From a virus, in IMG/VR virus record IMGVR_UViG_3300030329_002117, positions 1 to 26,799 of that record: a DNA stretch of 26,799 nt; one strand, 5' to 3'. The notes beneath the pieces were generated by a model. The model was not told the origin of the DNA and searched no databases. It was given only the letters and a program-made list of their open reading frames with translations. This document shows, piece by piece, positions 14,715-21,637 of the stretch (within the stretch, counting starts at the first letter, position 1; every line of letters starts with the position of its first letter). Position numbers and translations under genes: made by a program.

Positions 14715-15087
14715 TCAAATCTTTAACTTCTTCTGCTTTAGCTTCTATGATTAATGGTAAAGGCTCGGTAACATTAGTTTGTTGTACTTTATCGGACATT
14801 CCTAAGTAGTTTTTACTTAAAAATATTTGCATATTAGTATTGTCTTTTTTAACTGCTTTATCCCACATTTTTTTTCTTAAACTAGCTTTACCTTTTTCTT
14901 TGTATTGGTCGATAATTTCGGCATAATTTCTTTTTAAAGTTCTAGCAGATACATTTAAAACACTTGCTATTTCATAATCAGGGCAACCAATAGAAGCTAA
15001 ATTTTTTAATATTTCTATATCTAGAATTATCTTAGGTCTACCAGCACCTTTTCTATTTTTGGTCATATTTGCCTTAATTTTGTCCAT
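14695..15087 (-). CDS. Terminase small subunit-like HTH protein
   Basis: A 130-residue protein with an AT-hook-like stretch near the start (KGAGRPKIIL), a helix-turn-helix in IGCPDYEIASVLNVSARTLK, and a helical C-terminal half with ASLRKKMWDKAVKKDNTNM and IFLSKNYLGMSDK, the standard layout of small terminase-like phage DNA-binding proteins. In lambda-type packaging the small subunit recognises the packaging site. Here it is separated from the large subunit by about 1.8 kb of small genes. CGGAG stands upstream of the start at 15087; an in-frame ATG at 15066 is the alternative. It overlaps the methyltransferase gene by 14 bp. Confidence 0.78.
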   Translation of the reverse strand: MDKIKANMTKNRKGAGRPKIILDIEILKNLASIGCPDYEIASVLNVSARTLKRNYAEIIDQYKEKGKASLRKKMWDKAVKKDNTNMQIFLSKNYLGMSDKVQQTNVTEPLPLIIEAKAEEVKDLNGKEKG

Positions 15088-16234
15088 TTTCTAACTCCGC
15101 TTTTTTGCCTGTAAAGTTTTCCCACCTTTTAATTATTACATCGCAATATTTAGGGTCTAATTCCATTAAAAAACCATTTCTATTTAATTTTTCACAAGCA
15201 ATTATTGTACTTCCTGACCCACCAAATAAATCTATAACATTGTCATCAGATTTAGAAGAATTTTTTAATGCTTTTTCAATAAAAGCTATTGGTTTAGGAG
15301 TTGTGTGATCTTTAACTTTTTTTTCTTTATAAACTTTCCAAACTGATGTTTCTTTTCGATCTCCAAACCAAGAGTGCGTACCATTTTTGTTCCAACCATA
15401 TAAACAAGGCTCGTGTATAGATTGATAATCTGTTTGAGATAAAGTTAGAGAATTTTTTTCCCATATAATCATTGAACTAAAATGAAAATATTTTCTAAAA
15501 ACATTATGAAATATATCTGCACACCTATCTGAGTGAAAACAATAGATTGATGCACCTGATTTAGAAACTAATTGATAATGATAAAATGATTTTTCCAAAA
15601 GTTCTTCTAATCCTTTTCTATCATCATTTTTTATTCCTTTATAATCGACTCCATAAGGTGGGTCTGTGAAAATCATATCTGCTTTTTGATTATTAATTAA
15701 TTTTTCTACTAATTCTGTATCTGTACTATCTCCACACATAAGCCTATGATTACCAAGTATCCAAATATCTCCTAGTTTAGATATAGGCTCTTCAGGTGTT
15801 TCAGGTACTTCATCCTCATCAGTTAAACCTTGTTTTTCCTCAAATAATATATTGTTTAATTGTTCATCATTAAAACCTAACAAATCTAATTTAAAATCTT
15901 TAGCCTCTAATTCTTTTATTTCCATTTTAAGTAATTCATTATCCCATTCAGATTCTTCAGCAGTTCTATTATCAGCTATTCTATATGCGTTTATTTGTTC
16001 TTCTGACAAATTATCTATTACAGATATAGGCACTTGTTTGAGTCCTAATTTTTTACTAGCCCTAAATCGAGTATGTCCAGCAACAATAACCATATCTTTA
16101 TCAACCACTATTGGTTGTCTAAAACCATATTCTTTTAATGACATAGCAACTTTTTCAATAGCTTGTTCTGATAGTTTTCTAGGATTATTTTCGTATGGTT
16201 TAATATTAGATATTTCAGCAAGTTTGATTTGCAT
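15074..16234 (-). CDS. ParB/sulfiredoxin-domain DNA methyltransferase fusion
   Basis: A 386-residue two-domain protein. Residues 1-110 are a ParB-type domain: ISNIKPYENNPRKLSEQAIE, then VIVAGHTRFRASKKLGLKQV (GHTRFRA at 53-59) and AYRIADNRTAEES. A linker rich in Asp/Glu (residues 132-150) leads to an amino-methyltransferase: GDSTD at 168-172, DPPY at 191-194 (catalytic) and FGGSGST at 337-343 (S-adenosylmethionine binding). DPPY before FxGxG marks the beta class, N6-adenine or N4-cytosine. Such fusions are common in phages and may protect phage DNA from restriction or mark it during packaging. No cognate restriction gene is present, so it is a solitary enzyme. Confidence 0.92.
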   Translation of the reverse strand: MQIKLAEISNIKPYENNPRKLSEQAIEKVAMSLKEYGFRQPIVVDKDMVIVAGHTRFRASKKLGLKQVPISVIDNLSEEQINAYRIADNRTAEESEWDNELLKMEIKELEAKDFKLDLLGFNDEQLNNILFEEKQGLTDEDEVPETPEEPISKLGDIWILGNHRLMCGDSTDTELVEKLINNQKADMIFTDPPYGVDYKGIKNDDRKGLEELLEKSFYHYQLVSKSGASIYCFHSDRCADIFHNVFRKYFHFSSMIIWEKNSLTLSQTDYQSIHEPCLYGWNKNGTHSWFGDRKETSVWKVYKEKKVKDHTTPKPIAFIEKALKNSSKSDDNVIDLFGGSGSTIIACEKLNRNGFLMELDPKYCDVIIKRWENFTGKKAELENGQN

Positions 16235-16237
16235 ATA

Positions 16238-16522
16238 TTATATTAATATCTTTTTTAACTCCTTAATGCAACCAATAGGAAAAACATTACGATCACTAAA
16301 ACTTTCTTCGTTCTCATCATAACTAGCAAATGTTTTTAAATGTTTCTTATCTTTAGAATAAACATATCCTGTTGTTGTCATCAAAGCTGGTTTCATAGCA
16401 TCAAATTCTTTAGAACTTGCGTGTCCTGAATCTCCTAAAATATCCCACCACTTAATCTCATAAAAATAAAACTTTTTTTTGTTAATTGAAATGTGTCTAA
16501 ATTTTGACTTTTTTTTAACCAT
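16238..16522 (-). CDS. Conserved small hypothetical protein (94 aa)
   Basis: A 94-residue alpha/beta protein starting on the stop of the preceding 44-residue gene (TAATG). Notable words are FYFYEIKWWDILGDSGHASS, EFDAMKPALMTTTGYVYSKD and FPIGCIKELKKIL. The 'W.DI.GDSG.A...E...M.PA' pattern recurs in small proteins of other marine and cyanobacterial phages as I remember, without known function. It lies just before the methyltransferase gene. Confidence 0.68.
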   Translation of the reverse strand: MVKKKSKFRHISINKKKFYFYEIKWWDILGDSGHASSKEFDAMKPALMTTTGYVYSKDKKHLKTFASYDENEESFSDRNVFPIGCIKELKKILI

Positions 16523-16656
16523 TAATGTTTGCTCTTATCTATTGATTCTACTATTGCTCTGTAATATTCTAGTTGCCTTTTTAGCATTTTATTTTCAATA
16601 GACAGCTTAATCAATCTTTTTCTGACATATTTAAAAATACGCAACAAACCTATCAT
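16522..16656 (-). CDS. 44-residue basic helical protein
   Basis: The gap between the replication-like gene and 16522 holds a 44-codon gene starting with an ATGA overlap and ending on the next ATG (TAATG). It is a basic amphipathic helix (IGLLRIFKYVRKRLIKL) leading into a leucine/lysine heptad-like region (NKMLKRQLEYYRAIVES). It could bind membrane or DNA. Family unknown. Confidence 0.6.
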   Translation of the reverse strand: MIGLLRIFKYVRKRLIKLSIENKMLKRQLEYYRAIVESIDKSKH

Positions 16657-17219
16657 TGGTATTCTTTTATTGGTTCATCTTTCCACTTGTGTTTCAAATA
16701 CTGTTTTCCAGCTTTTTCTAGCAAATGATACTCTCCCCACTCGCCAACTTTTTTATAACCATTATTCACATCCTTGCTTGACCCTATACTAATAGAGGTA
16801 TTAGTATTATGTGTATTAGTATCAGGCGATAGCTGGTGTTGAGGTGGTTGCACATCCTCTAAGTATTGGTATTTGTCATAGTTTAAGCACTCAATTATGC
16901 TTACTTTTCGGCTAGGGTGGTTAGAGGTGGGCAAAAGGTGGTGTATTCTTACATTAATCATCTTCCTATTTTTAAGTCTTTTTATAAAAGTCCTCATTTC
17001 AGAATAAGTAATACCCCATATTTCAGCATTTTTTCTTAACGGAAATATTAACTCTGCTTTTTTTAGAAATATTTTGTTATCTAAAAAGTTCAGGGTCTTA
17101 TCTCTGTGAGTTGCCTGACTAATCATATATATCCATATTGCGCATTGTTTTAGATTTTTAAATACAGGAGATTTCCATATCTTTCTCCAAACTAAAAAAT
17201 ACCCACTATTGCGTTCCAT
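16653..17219 (-). CDS. Winged-helix replication-organiser-like protein
   Basis: A 188-residue protein with GAGAGGATAGAAG ahead of its ATG. The first 100 residues resemble a DnaD/phage replisome-organiser N-terminus: GYFLVWRKIWKSPVFKNLKQ, AIWIYMISQATHRDKT, then IFLKKAELIFPLRKNAEIWG and EMRTFIKRLKNRKMINVRIH, where the last part is a wHTH ending before a wing. The rest (residues 105-160) is Ser/Thr/Asn-rich, and the C-terminal segment (WGEYHLLEKAGKQYLKHKWK) is charged. It may bind the phage origin and recruit host helicase. No helicase or primase is visible in this window. The assignment is by architecture only. Confidence 0.65.
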   Translation of the reverse strand: MERNSGYFLVWRKIWKSPVFKNLKQCAIWIYMISQATHRDKTLNFLDNKIFLKKAELIFPLRKNAEIWGITYSEMRTFIKRLKNRKMINVRIHHLLPTSNHPSRKVSIIECLNYDKYQYLEDVQPPQHQLSPDTNTHNTNTSISIGSSKDVNNGYKKVGEWGEYHLLEKAGKQYLKHKWKDEPIKEYQ

Positions 17220-17509
17220 TCTTCTATCCTCTCTCTCAATTGTTTTTGTAATTGTTCTTCTGTTCCATATTTAGACTCAAAAGCTTTTTTACCTAAATGA
17301 ACAGATATTTTACCTGTCCTATGGTGTGAAGCACATAAAGGCAAAATGTTAAAATGTGAGGGTCTTAGACCCATTCCTGTATGCTTTCTGATGTGATGTA
17401 TCTCGCAAGGAACAAAAACTTTACCATCTATCTCACAAGCTATACATCCATAATCAGCTACTTGTTGCATCCACTTTTTCTCTGCTACTGTTGGTCTTTT
17501 TTTTGCCAT
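17192..17509 (-). CDS. Ref-like HNH endonuclease
   Basis: A 105-residue protein in the style of phage P1 Ref and its short phage relatives: GCIACEIDGKVFVPCEIHHI (residues 21-40), then GMGLRPSHFNILPLCASHH (45-63) and VHLGKKAFESKYGTE. Cys 22, 25, 35 and 59 with His 38, 39, 62 and 63 give the HNH metal sites. Ref is a RecA-dependent DNA endonuclease; this one is shorter, lacking the N-terminal arm of P1 Ref. It probably acts in recombination or branch processing with the exonuclease and SSB encoded upstream. It overlaps neighbours at both ends. Confidence 0.85.
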   Translation of the reverse strand: MAKKRPTVAEKKWMQQVADYGCIACEIDGKVFVPCEIHHIRKHTGMGLRPSHFNILPLCASHHRTGKISVHLGKKAFESKYGTEEQLQKQLRERIEEWNAIVGIF

Positions 17510-17775
17510 ACTATCGCTGTTTTACCATAAGGTGTTTGTCGTCTATTACAACTATCTTCTACAAGTCCAAGAAGCTGTAATTCTCTGACTCTAGCACATA
17601 CACTAGATAATGGCATTTCTAACTCTCTTGCAATTTCATAGTTTGTAGATTCTTGAAACTTAATATATTCATAAACTTGTTCTCTTTTTGTCAATTTATC
17701 TTTTTTATTATTAAAAGCAGATTTACTTGTATCTGTATAATTATAAGCTTGATAGTCTATTTCTAATTGTTTCAT
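17485..17775 (-). CDS. Winged-helix DNA-binding protein (96 aa)
   Basis: A 96-residue protein whose middle reads KREQVYEYIKFQESTNYEIA, then LEMPLSSVCARVRELQLLGL, and ends with a wing, VEDSCNRRQTPYGKTAIVW. This 'T..EIA..L..P.S.V.AR.REL...GLV..S..RR.TP.G..A.VW' pattern is a common small phage winged-helix protein. It could repress or activate the early genes, or act in replication. AGGAAA precedes the start. It overlaps the Ref-like gene by 25 bp. Confidence 0.8.
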   Translation of the reverse strand: MKQLEIDYQAYNYTDTSKSAFNNKKDKLTKREQVYEYIKFQESTNYEIARELEMPLSSVCARVRELQLLGLVEDSCNRRQTPYGKTAIVWQKKDQQ

Positions 17776-17972
17776 TAGTGTTTCCTATCTAAGTTATGTA
17801 TTTGTTTTTTAATTGTATTACTTGCTTCATCAAGTATTTCATTAAGTAATTTAGTAATTGGATGTTCTTCGTACAATGCTCCACTTGACATCATCATTTC
17901 TCCAATTTCAGTTGCTTCTCTTATCGTAGTTCTTTTTATCTCTAACTTTATTTTTCCATTATCTTTGTTCAT
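17775..17972 (-). CDS. Small hypothetical protein (65 aa)
   Basis: A 65-residue helical protein: KIKLEIKRTTIREATEIGEM, then SGALYEEHPITKLLNEILDE, and a C-terminal NTIKKQIHNLDRKH. It starts on the stop of the 39-residue membrane gene (ATGA) and its stop overlaps the next start (TAATG). I do not recognise it. Position in the SSB-to-Ref operon suggests an accessory role in DNA metabolism. Confidence 0.65.
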   Translation of the reverse strand: MNKDNGKIKLEIKRTTIREATEIGEMMMSSGALYEEHPITKLLNEILDEASNTIKKQIHNLDRKH

Positions 17973-18088
17973 AACAATATTGCTCCTATAATTAAACCAA
18001 GTATGAAGCCGACTATATATTCTCGATTATATAGCGACCACACACTCAGTTTTTCTTTTAGTTTATTAAAATGGTGGTAAATCATCAT
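17969..18088 (-). CDS. 39-residue single-span membrane protein
   Basis: A 40-codon gene (including stop) that starts inside the last codons of the SSB gene (ATG at 18088, or at 18085) and ends on the next ATG. After a basic N-terminal part (HHFNKLKEKLSVWSL) it has one membrane span, EYIVGFILGLIIGAILL. Function unknown; it is notable as a membrane peptide within a DNA-metabolism operon. Confidence 0.65.
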   Translation of the reverse strand: MMIYHHFNKLKEKLSVWSLYNREYIVGFILGLIIGAILL

Positions 18089-18485
18089 CAAAAGATTCAT
18101 CAGGTTTAGCCACTTGCTGTTGCACCTGTGGAATTGCTTGTGCGATTGGTTTCATACCATCCACATTAGGTTGAGGTTTATAAGGTTTAATCATAATAAA
18201 ACTCAAAACCATTTGTGTATCTCCTTGATCGTATTTATTTGGAGTCTCAATAGTTTGAGTTTTAGCCATCCATTTACCTGTATAACCTTGTTTAACAAAG
18301 TTTTGAACTCCCTCTGTTAAATACCATTCATTTATTTGTGATAGCTTATATTTTTTCTTTGTTAAGCTACAAGTAAATAAACTTTTGGCATCAGCTTTGT
18401 ATTCAAATTTAGGTGCTTTTTTACCTGTTGGTCTTAAATACAATGTTAATGCACAAAAAGGTGTTTTTTGTTGTTGTTGGTACAT
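18066..18485 (-). CDS. ssb: Single-stranded DNA-binding protein
   Basis: A 139-residue protein with a short OB-fold-like N-terminal part (KTPFCALTLYLRPTGKKAPK, then CSLTKKKYKLSQINEWYLTE and AKTQTIETPNKYDQGDTQMV), a Gln/Pro-rich linker (residues 105-130), and the acidic tip ESFDDDLPPF at the end. The final DDDLPPF is the SSB tail that binds partner proteins such as exonucleases, helicase loaders and RecO. It differs from bacterial SSB in its core and is typical of compact phage SSBs. CAAAGGAGCAACTA stands before the start; the gene directly follows the PD-(D/E)XK nuclease. Confidence 0.85.
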   Translation of the reverse strand: MYQQQQKTPFCALTLYLRPTGKKAPKFEYKADAKSLFTCSLTKKKYKLSQINEWYLTEGVQNFVKQGYTGKWMAKTQTIETPNKYDQGDTQMVLSFIMIKPYKPQPNVDGMKPIAQAIPQVQQQVAKPDESFDDDLPPF

Positions 18486-19255
18486 TAGTTGCTCCTTTGT
18501 TTATTATATTCCTCTTTTCTTTTGTTAAAGTCTTTTTCAAGACTTAAAAGATATTTACAAGCTTTAAAACCTTTTAGATACTTAGGCTTGACTTGAAATA
18601 CCCTCATTTCAACTTTCTTAACAGGTTCTTTAGGAATATTTATAACTGCTAAGAAGTCTATTTTTAAATTAGTAGAATCTTCAACTAATTTTTTATAAGT
18701 ATGAATTTGAATTGGCATATCTATATAAAAATCTTTAGATGTTTTAAAATCCAATATTCCAATCTTACCTTTATATTTAACCAAGCAATCCAATGTTCCG
18801 CACACATCAAGTTCTTTTGAATAGTATGTTTTTTCTGTCTCGATTACTTTGATTTTTTTGCTATCCCAAAACTTCTTAAAATCAGCAAACATTTTTTTAA
18901 GAGGTTCAGTAGTAGGAGTAATAATTTCTTTACCAAGAATATAATCTTCAGCTAAAGAGTGCATATTAGTTCCAATGTTTCTAGCATCTTCTTTTATTTG
19001 TTTTACCCTATATTTAAGTTCATCAAGTTTTTTTTGTGACTCATCAATAGGAACTTTATTTATTTTATCTAATTGCATCTGTGCTTGATAAACGCAATCT
19101 TCTGACCACCATATAAGAGGTTTTTTACCAAATCTTTCTCCTATAATATTTGTCACTCCTTGTTTTATTACACCATTAACTTTATACCTTGCAGACCTAC
19201 TGTTTGGGCTAAAGTCAATTTCATTTCCGTGTTTATCTTTACTCTTGATTATCAT
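18485..19255 (-). CDS. PD-(D/E)XK exonuclease (RecB/Cas4-like)
   Basis: A 256-residue nuclease. Its catalytic core is visible as LDVCGTLDCLVKYKGKIGIL (GTLD at 153-156) then DFKTSK at 169-174 and, downstream, MPIQIHTYKKLV (QxxxY motif). His 99 in NIGTNMHSLAEDYI fits the N-terminal H motif of the RecB-type family. It would degrade or process double-stranded DNA during recombination or replication, working with the SSB encoded next to it. No annealing protein (RecT, Erf, Sak) is recognisable in the window, although the unknown gene at 20320-20853 is a possible candidate. It overlaps the XRE regulator gene by 17 bp. Confidence 0.85.
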   Translation of the reverse strand: MIIKSKDKHGNEIDFSPNSRSARYKVNGVIKQGVTNIIGERFGKKPLIWWSEDCVYQAQMQLDKINKVPIDESQKKLDELKYRVKQIKEDARNIGTNMHSLAEDYILGKEIITPTTEPLKKMFADFKKFWDSKKIKVIETEKTYYSKELDVCGTLDCLVKYKGKIGILDFKTSKDFYIDMPIQIHTYKKLVEDSTNLKIDFLAVINIPKEPVKKVEMRVFQVKPKYLKGFKACKYLLSLEKDFNKRKEEYNKQRSN

Positions 19256-19679
19256 TTTTTTCTCTCTTTCTTCTATGATATTTATGTGCTTCTACTATAT
19301 GACTATCTGAAATGTCGCTTGAAATATCATATTTATTTACATATTTATTTTTATTTATAAATTTGTAACCATTCTCAGTAATTGGCTGAACAAAGTAGTT
19401 TCTATCACACTTTAGAAACTCTGCTAACTTCAATTCATTCATAATACTTACAGAATTTATACCTTTCTCGTATTTTTGAATTTGTTGAAATGTAACATTA
19501 ATTGCTTTTGCCACTCTTGTCTGAGTATAGCCACGCATTAGTCTCATCTTTTTTAATTGCAAACCATAAATCTTTTTCAAAACTTTATCGTTTTGATGAT
19601 CTGATACACCAAACATATTAAGATTTGGTGGAATCAAATGACTTATTTCTGCAATCTTATCTTGGTTTTTTAGGTACAT
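19239..19679 (-). CDS. XRE-family transcriptional regulator
   Basis: A 146-residue DNA-binding protein. Residues 40-98 form an XRE HTH: LQLKKMRLMRGYTQTRVAKA, then INVTFQQIQKYEKGINSVSI and KLAEFLKCDRNYFV. The N-terminal 35 residues (IAEISHLIPPNLNMFGVSDH) and a C-terminal tail from about 105 (NKYVNKYDISSDISDS) are polar. The HTH word 'VTFQQIQKYEKG' is very close to alphaproteobacterial XRE regulators, which suggests a host of that class. It is the best candidate for the protein binding the dyad at 21934-21969. There is no integrase, so it is not clear evidence of lysogeny. Confidence 0.88.
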   Translation of the reverse strand: MYLKNQDKIAEISHLIPPNLNMFGVSDHQNDKVLKKIYGLQLKKMRLMRGYTQTRVAKAINVTFQQIQKYEKGINSVSIMNELKLAEFLKCDRNYFVQPITENGYKFINKNKYVNKYDISSDISDSHIVEAHKYHRRKREKNDNQE

Positions 19680-19866
19680 AAAAAGCCCATTCCTTTCGTT
19701 CTCTCTCTGTCAATTTATTAAATTGACCTTGCCAACAAGTCCGACAGAGTAATGACTCGTTGAAAAGGGTACTACCCTCAAACCATGCTAATTTTTCTAC
19801 TTTATCATTAAAGCATCTAGCACAGATATAAGATAATTTTTTTGTATGTGTTGATAGTTTAGGCAT
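19657..19866 (-). CDS. Zinc-ribbon-like small protein (69 aa)
   Basis: A 69-residue protein with two CxxC pairs, C15-C18 (SYICARCFND) and C41-C44 (SLLCRTCWQG), a clear zinc ribbon. The C-terminal part is charged (FNKLTERERKEWAFY). Start preceded by GAGGAACAAATAA. It overlaps the XRE gene by 23 bp, which hints at joint expression, and may modulate transcription. Function unknown. Confidence 0.72.
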   Translation of the reverse strand: MPKLSTHTKKLSYICARCFNDKVEKLAWFEGSTLFNESLLCRTCWQGQFNKLTERERKEWAFYVPKKPR

Positions 19867-20320
19867 TTATTTGTTCCTCAAATGGTATGTCTCTTTTTAC
19901 TTTTTTCAATTCCATGCCAAAAAGTTTTAAATCAAATATCGCCAAATCATTATCATTTGAGTTATATCTAATATGAAATACCCAACCTCGATCTACTAAT
20001 TTATATCCATCAGGGTCATTCATAATAATTTTTGGAATTGAATCTAATCTGTGTTCTTCACACATAATAGTAATTACCTTTTGTTCAACAGATTTTTCAG
20101 ATTCAAAATACATAAAAAAACCATTTTTATTTGGTTTAATATTTGTCATTCCAGCTTGATATAAACAATAAAAAATTTTACATAACTCAGGTCTTTTTTC
20201 GTAAATTTTACAACCAACACCAATATCACAATGATTGCACCATTTATATTCAGGTTTGAAATTTTTTATGTATGGAAGTTTGCAACATAAATTACAATCT
20301 CCACACTCTCTTTTTTTCAT
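19859..20320 (-). CDS. YkgJ-like Cys-cluster protein
   Basis: A 153-residue protein with cysteines at 6, 9, 12, 13, 28, 31, 37, 47 and 52: KRECGDCNLCCKLPYI, WCNHCDIGVGCKIYEKRPE and LCKIFYC. The 'CxxCxxCC...C......P..C' pattern matches the YkgJ/FliB-like zinc- or iron-chelating domain (family of uncertain biochemical role). The C-terminal 100 residues (VITIMCEEHRLDSIPKIIMN and so on) form a separate soluble part. Phage copies are rare enough to be noteworthy. It starts on the stop of the preceding gene (TAATG) after AAAAAGGATATTAACT. Confidence 0.75.
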   Translation of the reverse strand: MKKRECGDCNLCCKLPYIKNFKPEYKWCNHCDIGVGCKIYEKRPELCKIFYCLYQAGMTNIKPNKNGFFMYFESEKSVEQKVITIMCEEHRLDSIPKIIMNDPDGYKLVDRGWVFHIRYNSNDNDLAIFDLKLFGMELKKVKRDIPFEEQINA

Positions 20321-20853
20321 TAGTTAATATCCTTTTTAGTTTTTTTAACCATCATAAAACCTCTTGCATAAGGTCTTGGGTCATTAAAAAGTTTTGTTGT
20401 TTCCAATACTTTAAAACCTTTTAATTCAGCTATGCGTCTCATATCATCTCCCAAATCAAGTTCTAAAAATCTAAAAATATTTTCCACACCTTTATCTGTA
20501 AATTTAACCCACAGATATTTTTTGACCTTTTTAATTTTTATAAAACCAAGTCTATTTAATTTGTATAATTCAGCATAAACAAGAAGTTTTAACTCCTCTT
20601 TAGGTGTGAACATACCAATTAAAAGATTTTGAGTTTTTTTATCTCGTAAAGTATCTAAAATTTTATTAACTATTTGTACTGCTTGAATTTCACAATAAAT
20701 AGTTTTACCACCACTTTTAAATCTTTTATCTAACTCAAAAAATATTCTTGATGATAAATAATTGATTGCTGGTTTTTTAGAATTACTTGCTAACAAACCA
20801 ACAACAAAATTTCTTTTGTCTTTTGAAACATTTAGAAATTTATATTTCATCAT
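20320..20853 (-). CDS. Hypothetical protein of the early operon (177 aa)
   Basis: A 177-residue basic protein of unknown family: KDKRNFVVGLLASNSKKPAI, then IYCEIQAVQIVNKILDTLRD, KEELKLLVYAELYKLNRLGF with KKVKKYLWVKFTDKGVENIF. The segment from about 95 to 140 reads like a small winged helix (helix, turn, helix, 'KKYLWVKFTDKG'). It lies between the lipoprotein/early genes and the YkgJ-like gene, so it is likely an early-expressed DNA-associated protein. Either of two ATGs (20853 or 20850) could be used. Confidence 0.65.
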   Translation of the reverse strand: MMKYKFLNVSKDKRNFVVGLLASNSKKPAINYLSSRIFFELDKRFKSGGKTIYCEIQAVQIVNKILDTLRDKKTQNLLIGMFTPKEELKLLVYAELYKLNRLGFIKIKKVKKYLWVKFTDKGVENIFRFLELDLGDDMRRIAELKGFKVLETTKLFNDPRPYARGFMMVKKTKKDIN

Positions 20854-21064
20854 TATCTTCTTTCTTATTTACAGAAAATTTTTCTTTTTTTCTTCTAGTT
20901 ACTTTTGTTACACCCTCTGATCTAGGTGTAGGTAGGGTGCTTCTATCAACCACTTGATGACCAACTCTAATAGGTTTTTTATTTAAAAGACCTTTATCAT
21001 CTAAAGCTTTTAAACAAGCTTGATCTAATAAAAAATCTGGGTCAAGTATTTTAATTGAGGACAT
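20840..21064 (-). CDS. Small hypothetical protein (74 aa)
   Basis: A 74-residue protein with GGGGAGAAATCATA before its ATG. It begins SSIKILDPDFLLDQACLKAL and ends in a basic/acidic tail (VTRRKKEKFSVNKKEDNDEI), with a central PIRVGHQVVDRSTLPTPRSE. I do not recognise it. It overlaps the lipoprotein gene by 14 bp upstream and the next gene by 14 bp downstream. Confidence 0.62.
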   Translation of the reverse strand: MSSIKILDPDFLLDQACLKALDDKGLLNKKPIRVGHQVVDRSTLPTPRSEGVTKVTRRKKEKFSVNKKEDNDEI

Positions 21065-21326
21065 TATGATTTCTCCCCTCTAAGCATTTTCTGTAAATAT
21101 CTGTATATTGAGTCTCAGCTTTAGGAGACAATATCCAAAAGTTAATATTACTTAAAAATGTCGTATTGTTTTTTGCAAGTTTCTCACACAAAATTATATC
21201 GTTTGAAATGTTACTTGCGTTAGATGTTTCAAACTTAGACTTGCCTTTTGTGTCAATGATTGGGTCAAATTTTGCACAACCATTTAAAAAAGCGACAAGT
21301 ATCGCTAGTAAAAGTATGTTTTTCAT
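21051..21326 (-). CDS. Small lipoprotein (91 aa)
   Basis: A 91-residue protein with a lipoprotein signal peptide: MKNILLLAILVAFLNGCAK, where Leu-Asn-Gly-Cys (Cys 17) is the lipobox. The mature part contains PIIDTKGKSKFETSNASNIS, LCEKLAKNNTTFLSNINFWI and PKAETQYTDIYRKCLEGRNH. The 'D..G......N..N...DI..C..LA..N' and 'E..Y..IYRKCL.GRGH' style resembles small lipoproteins I recall in SAR11 and its phages, so it may have been taken from the host. It could act at the cell envelope, for example in superinfection exclusion; that is inference. Confidence 0.8.
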   Translation of the reverse strand: MKNILLLAILVAFLNGCAKFDPIIDTKGKSKFETSNASNISNDIILCEKLAKNNTTFLSNINFWILSPKAETQYTDIYRKCLEGRNHNVLN

Positions 21327-21328
21327 AA

Positions 21329-21637
21329 CTATCTGTCCTCTCTCTTTATAAAGTCGCTGGATGATATTTTATTTGGTGCATCTTCCAAGCAACTTGTTTC
21401 TTTTGAAACCTCAGTTTCTTTAGCTTTTCCAACAGATCTTGTTCTTTCACTATCTGCTTGTCGTACTTCGCTTGAAGCTTCACTATTTGCTTTTGCATTT
21501 AGTTTCTCCTTTACAAAGTTTTCCACCTCTATCACAGGTGTTTTGGGATTAAATATAACCCCAAAATCTTTATACACCTTTTTTAGCAAATTAAATGACT
21601 TATTTCTAGTGTTAATTGATAATATTAATTTAGGCAT
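21329..21637 (-). CDS. Hypothetical protein of the early operon (102 aa)
   Basis: Start chosen at the ATG at 21637: it overlaps the upstream stop (TAATG) and has GGGGGAGAGC directly before it, whereas the longer frame begins at a TTG inside that ribosome binding site. The protein begins MPKLILSINTRNKSFNLLKK, continues VYKDFGVIFNPKTP and VIEVENFVKEKL, and has a low-complexity C-terminal half rich in A, E, S and R (SSEVRQADSERTRSVGK). The function is unknown. Confidence 0.6.
   Translation of the reverse strand: MPKLILSINTRNKSFNLLKKVYKDFGVIFNPKTPVIEVENFVKEKLNAKANSEASSEVRQADSERTRSVGKAKETEVSKETSCLEDAPNKISSSDFIKREDR

Noticed and set aside
15852-16322. 156-codon plus-strand frame opposite the methyltransferase gene
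   Set aside because: Antisense shadow; the ParB domain on the other strand is clear and this frame is Ser/Leu-rich like other shadows here.
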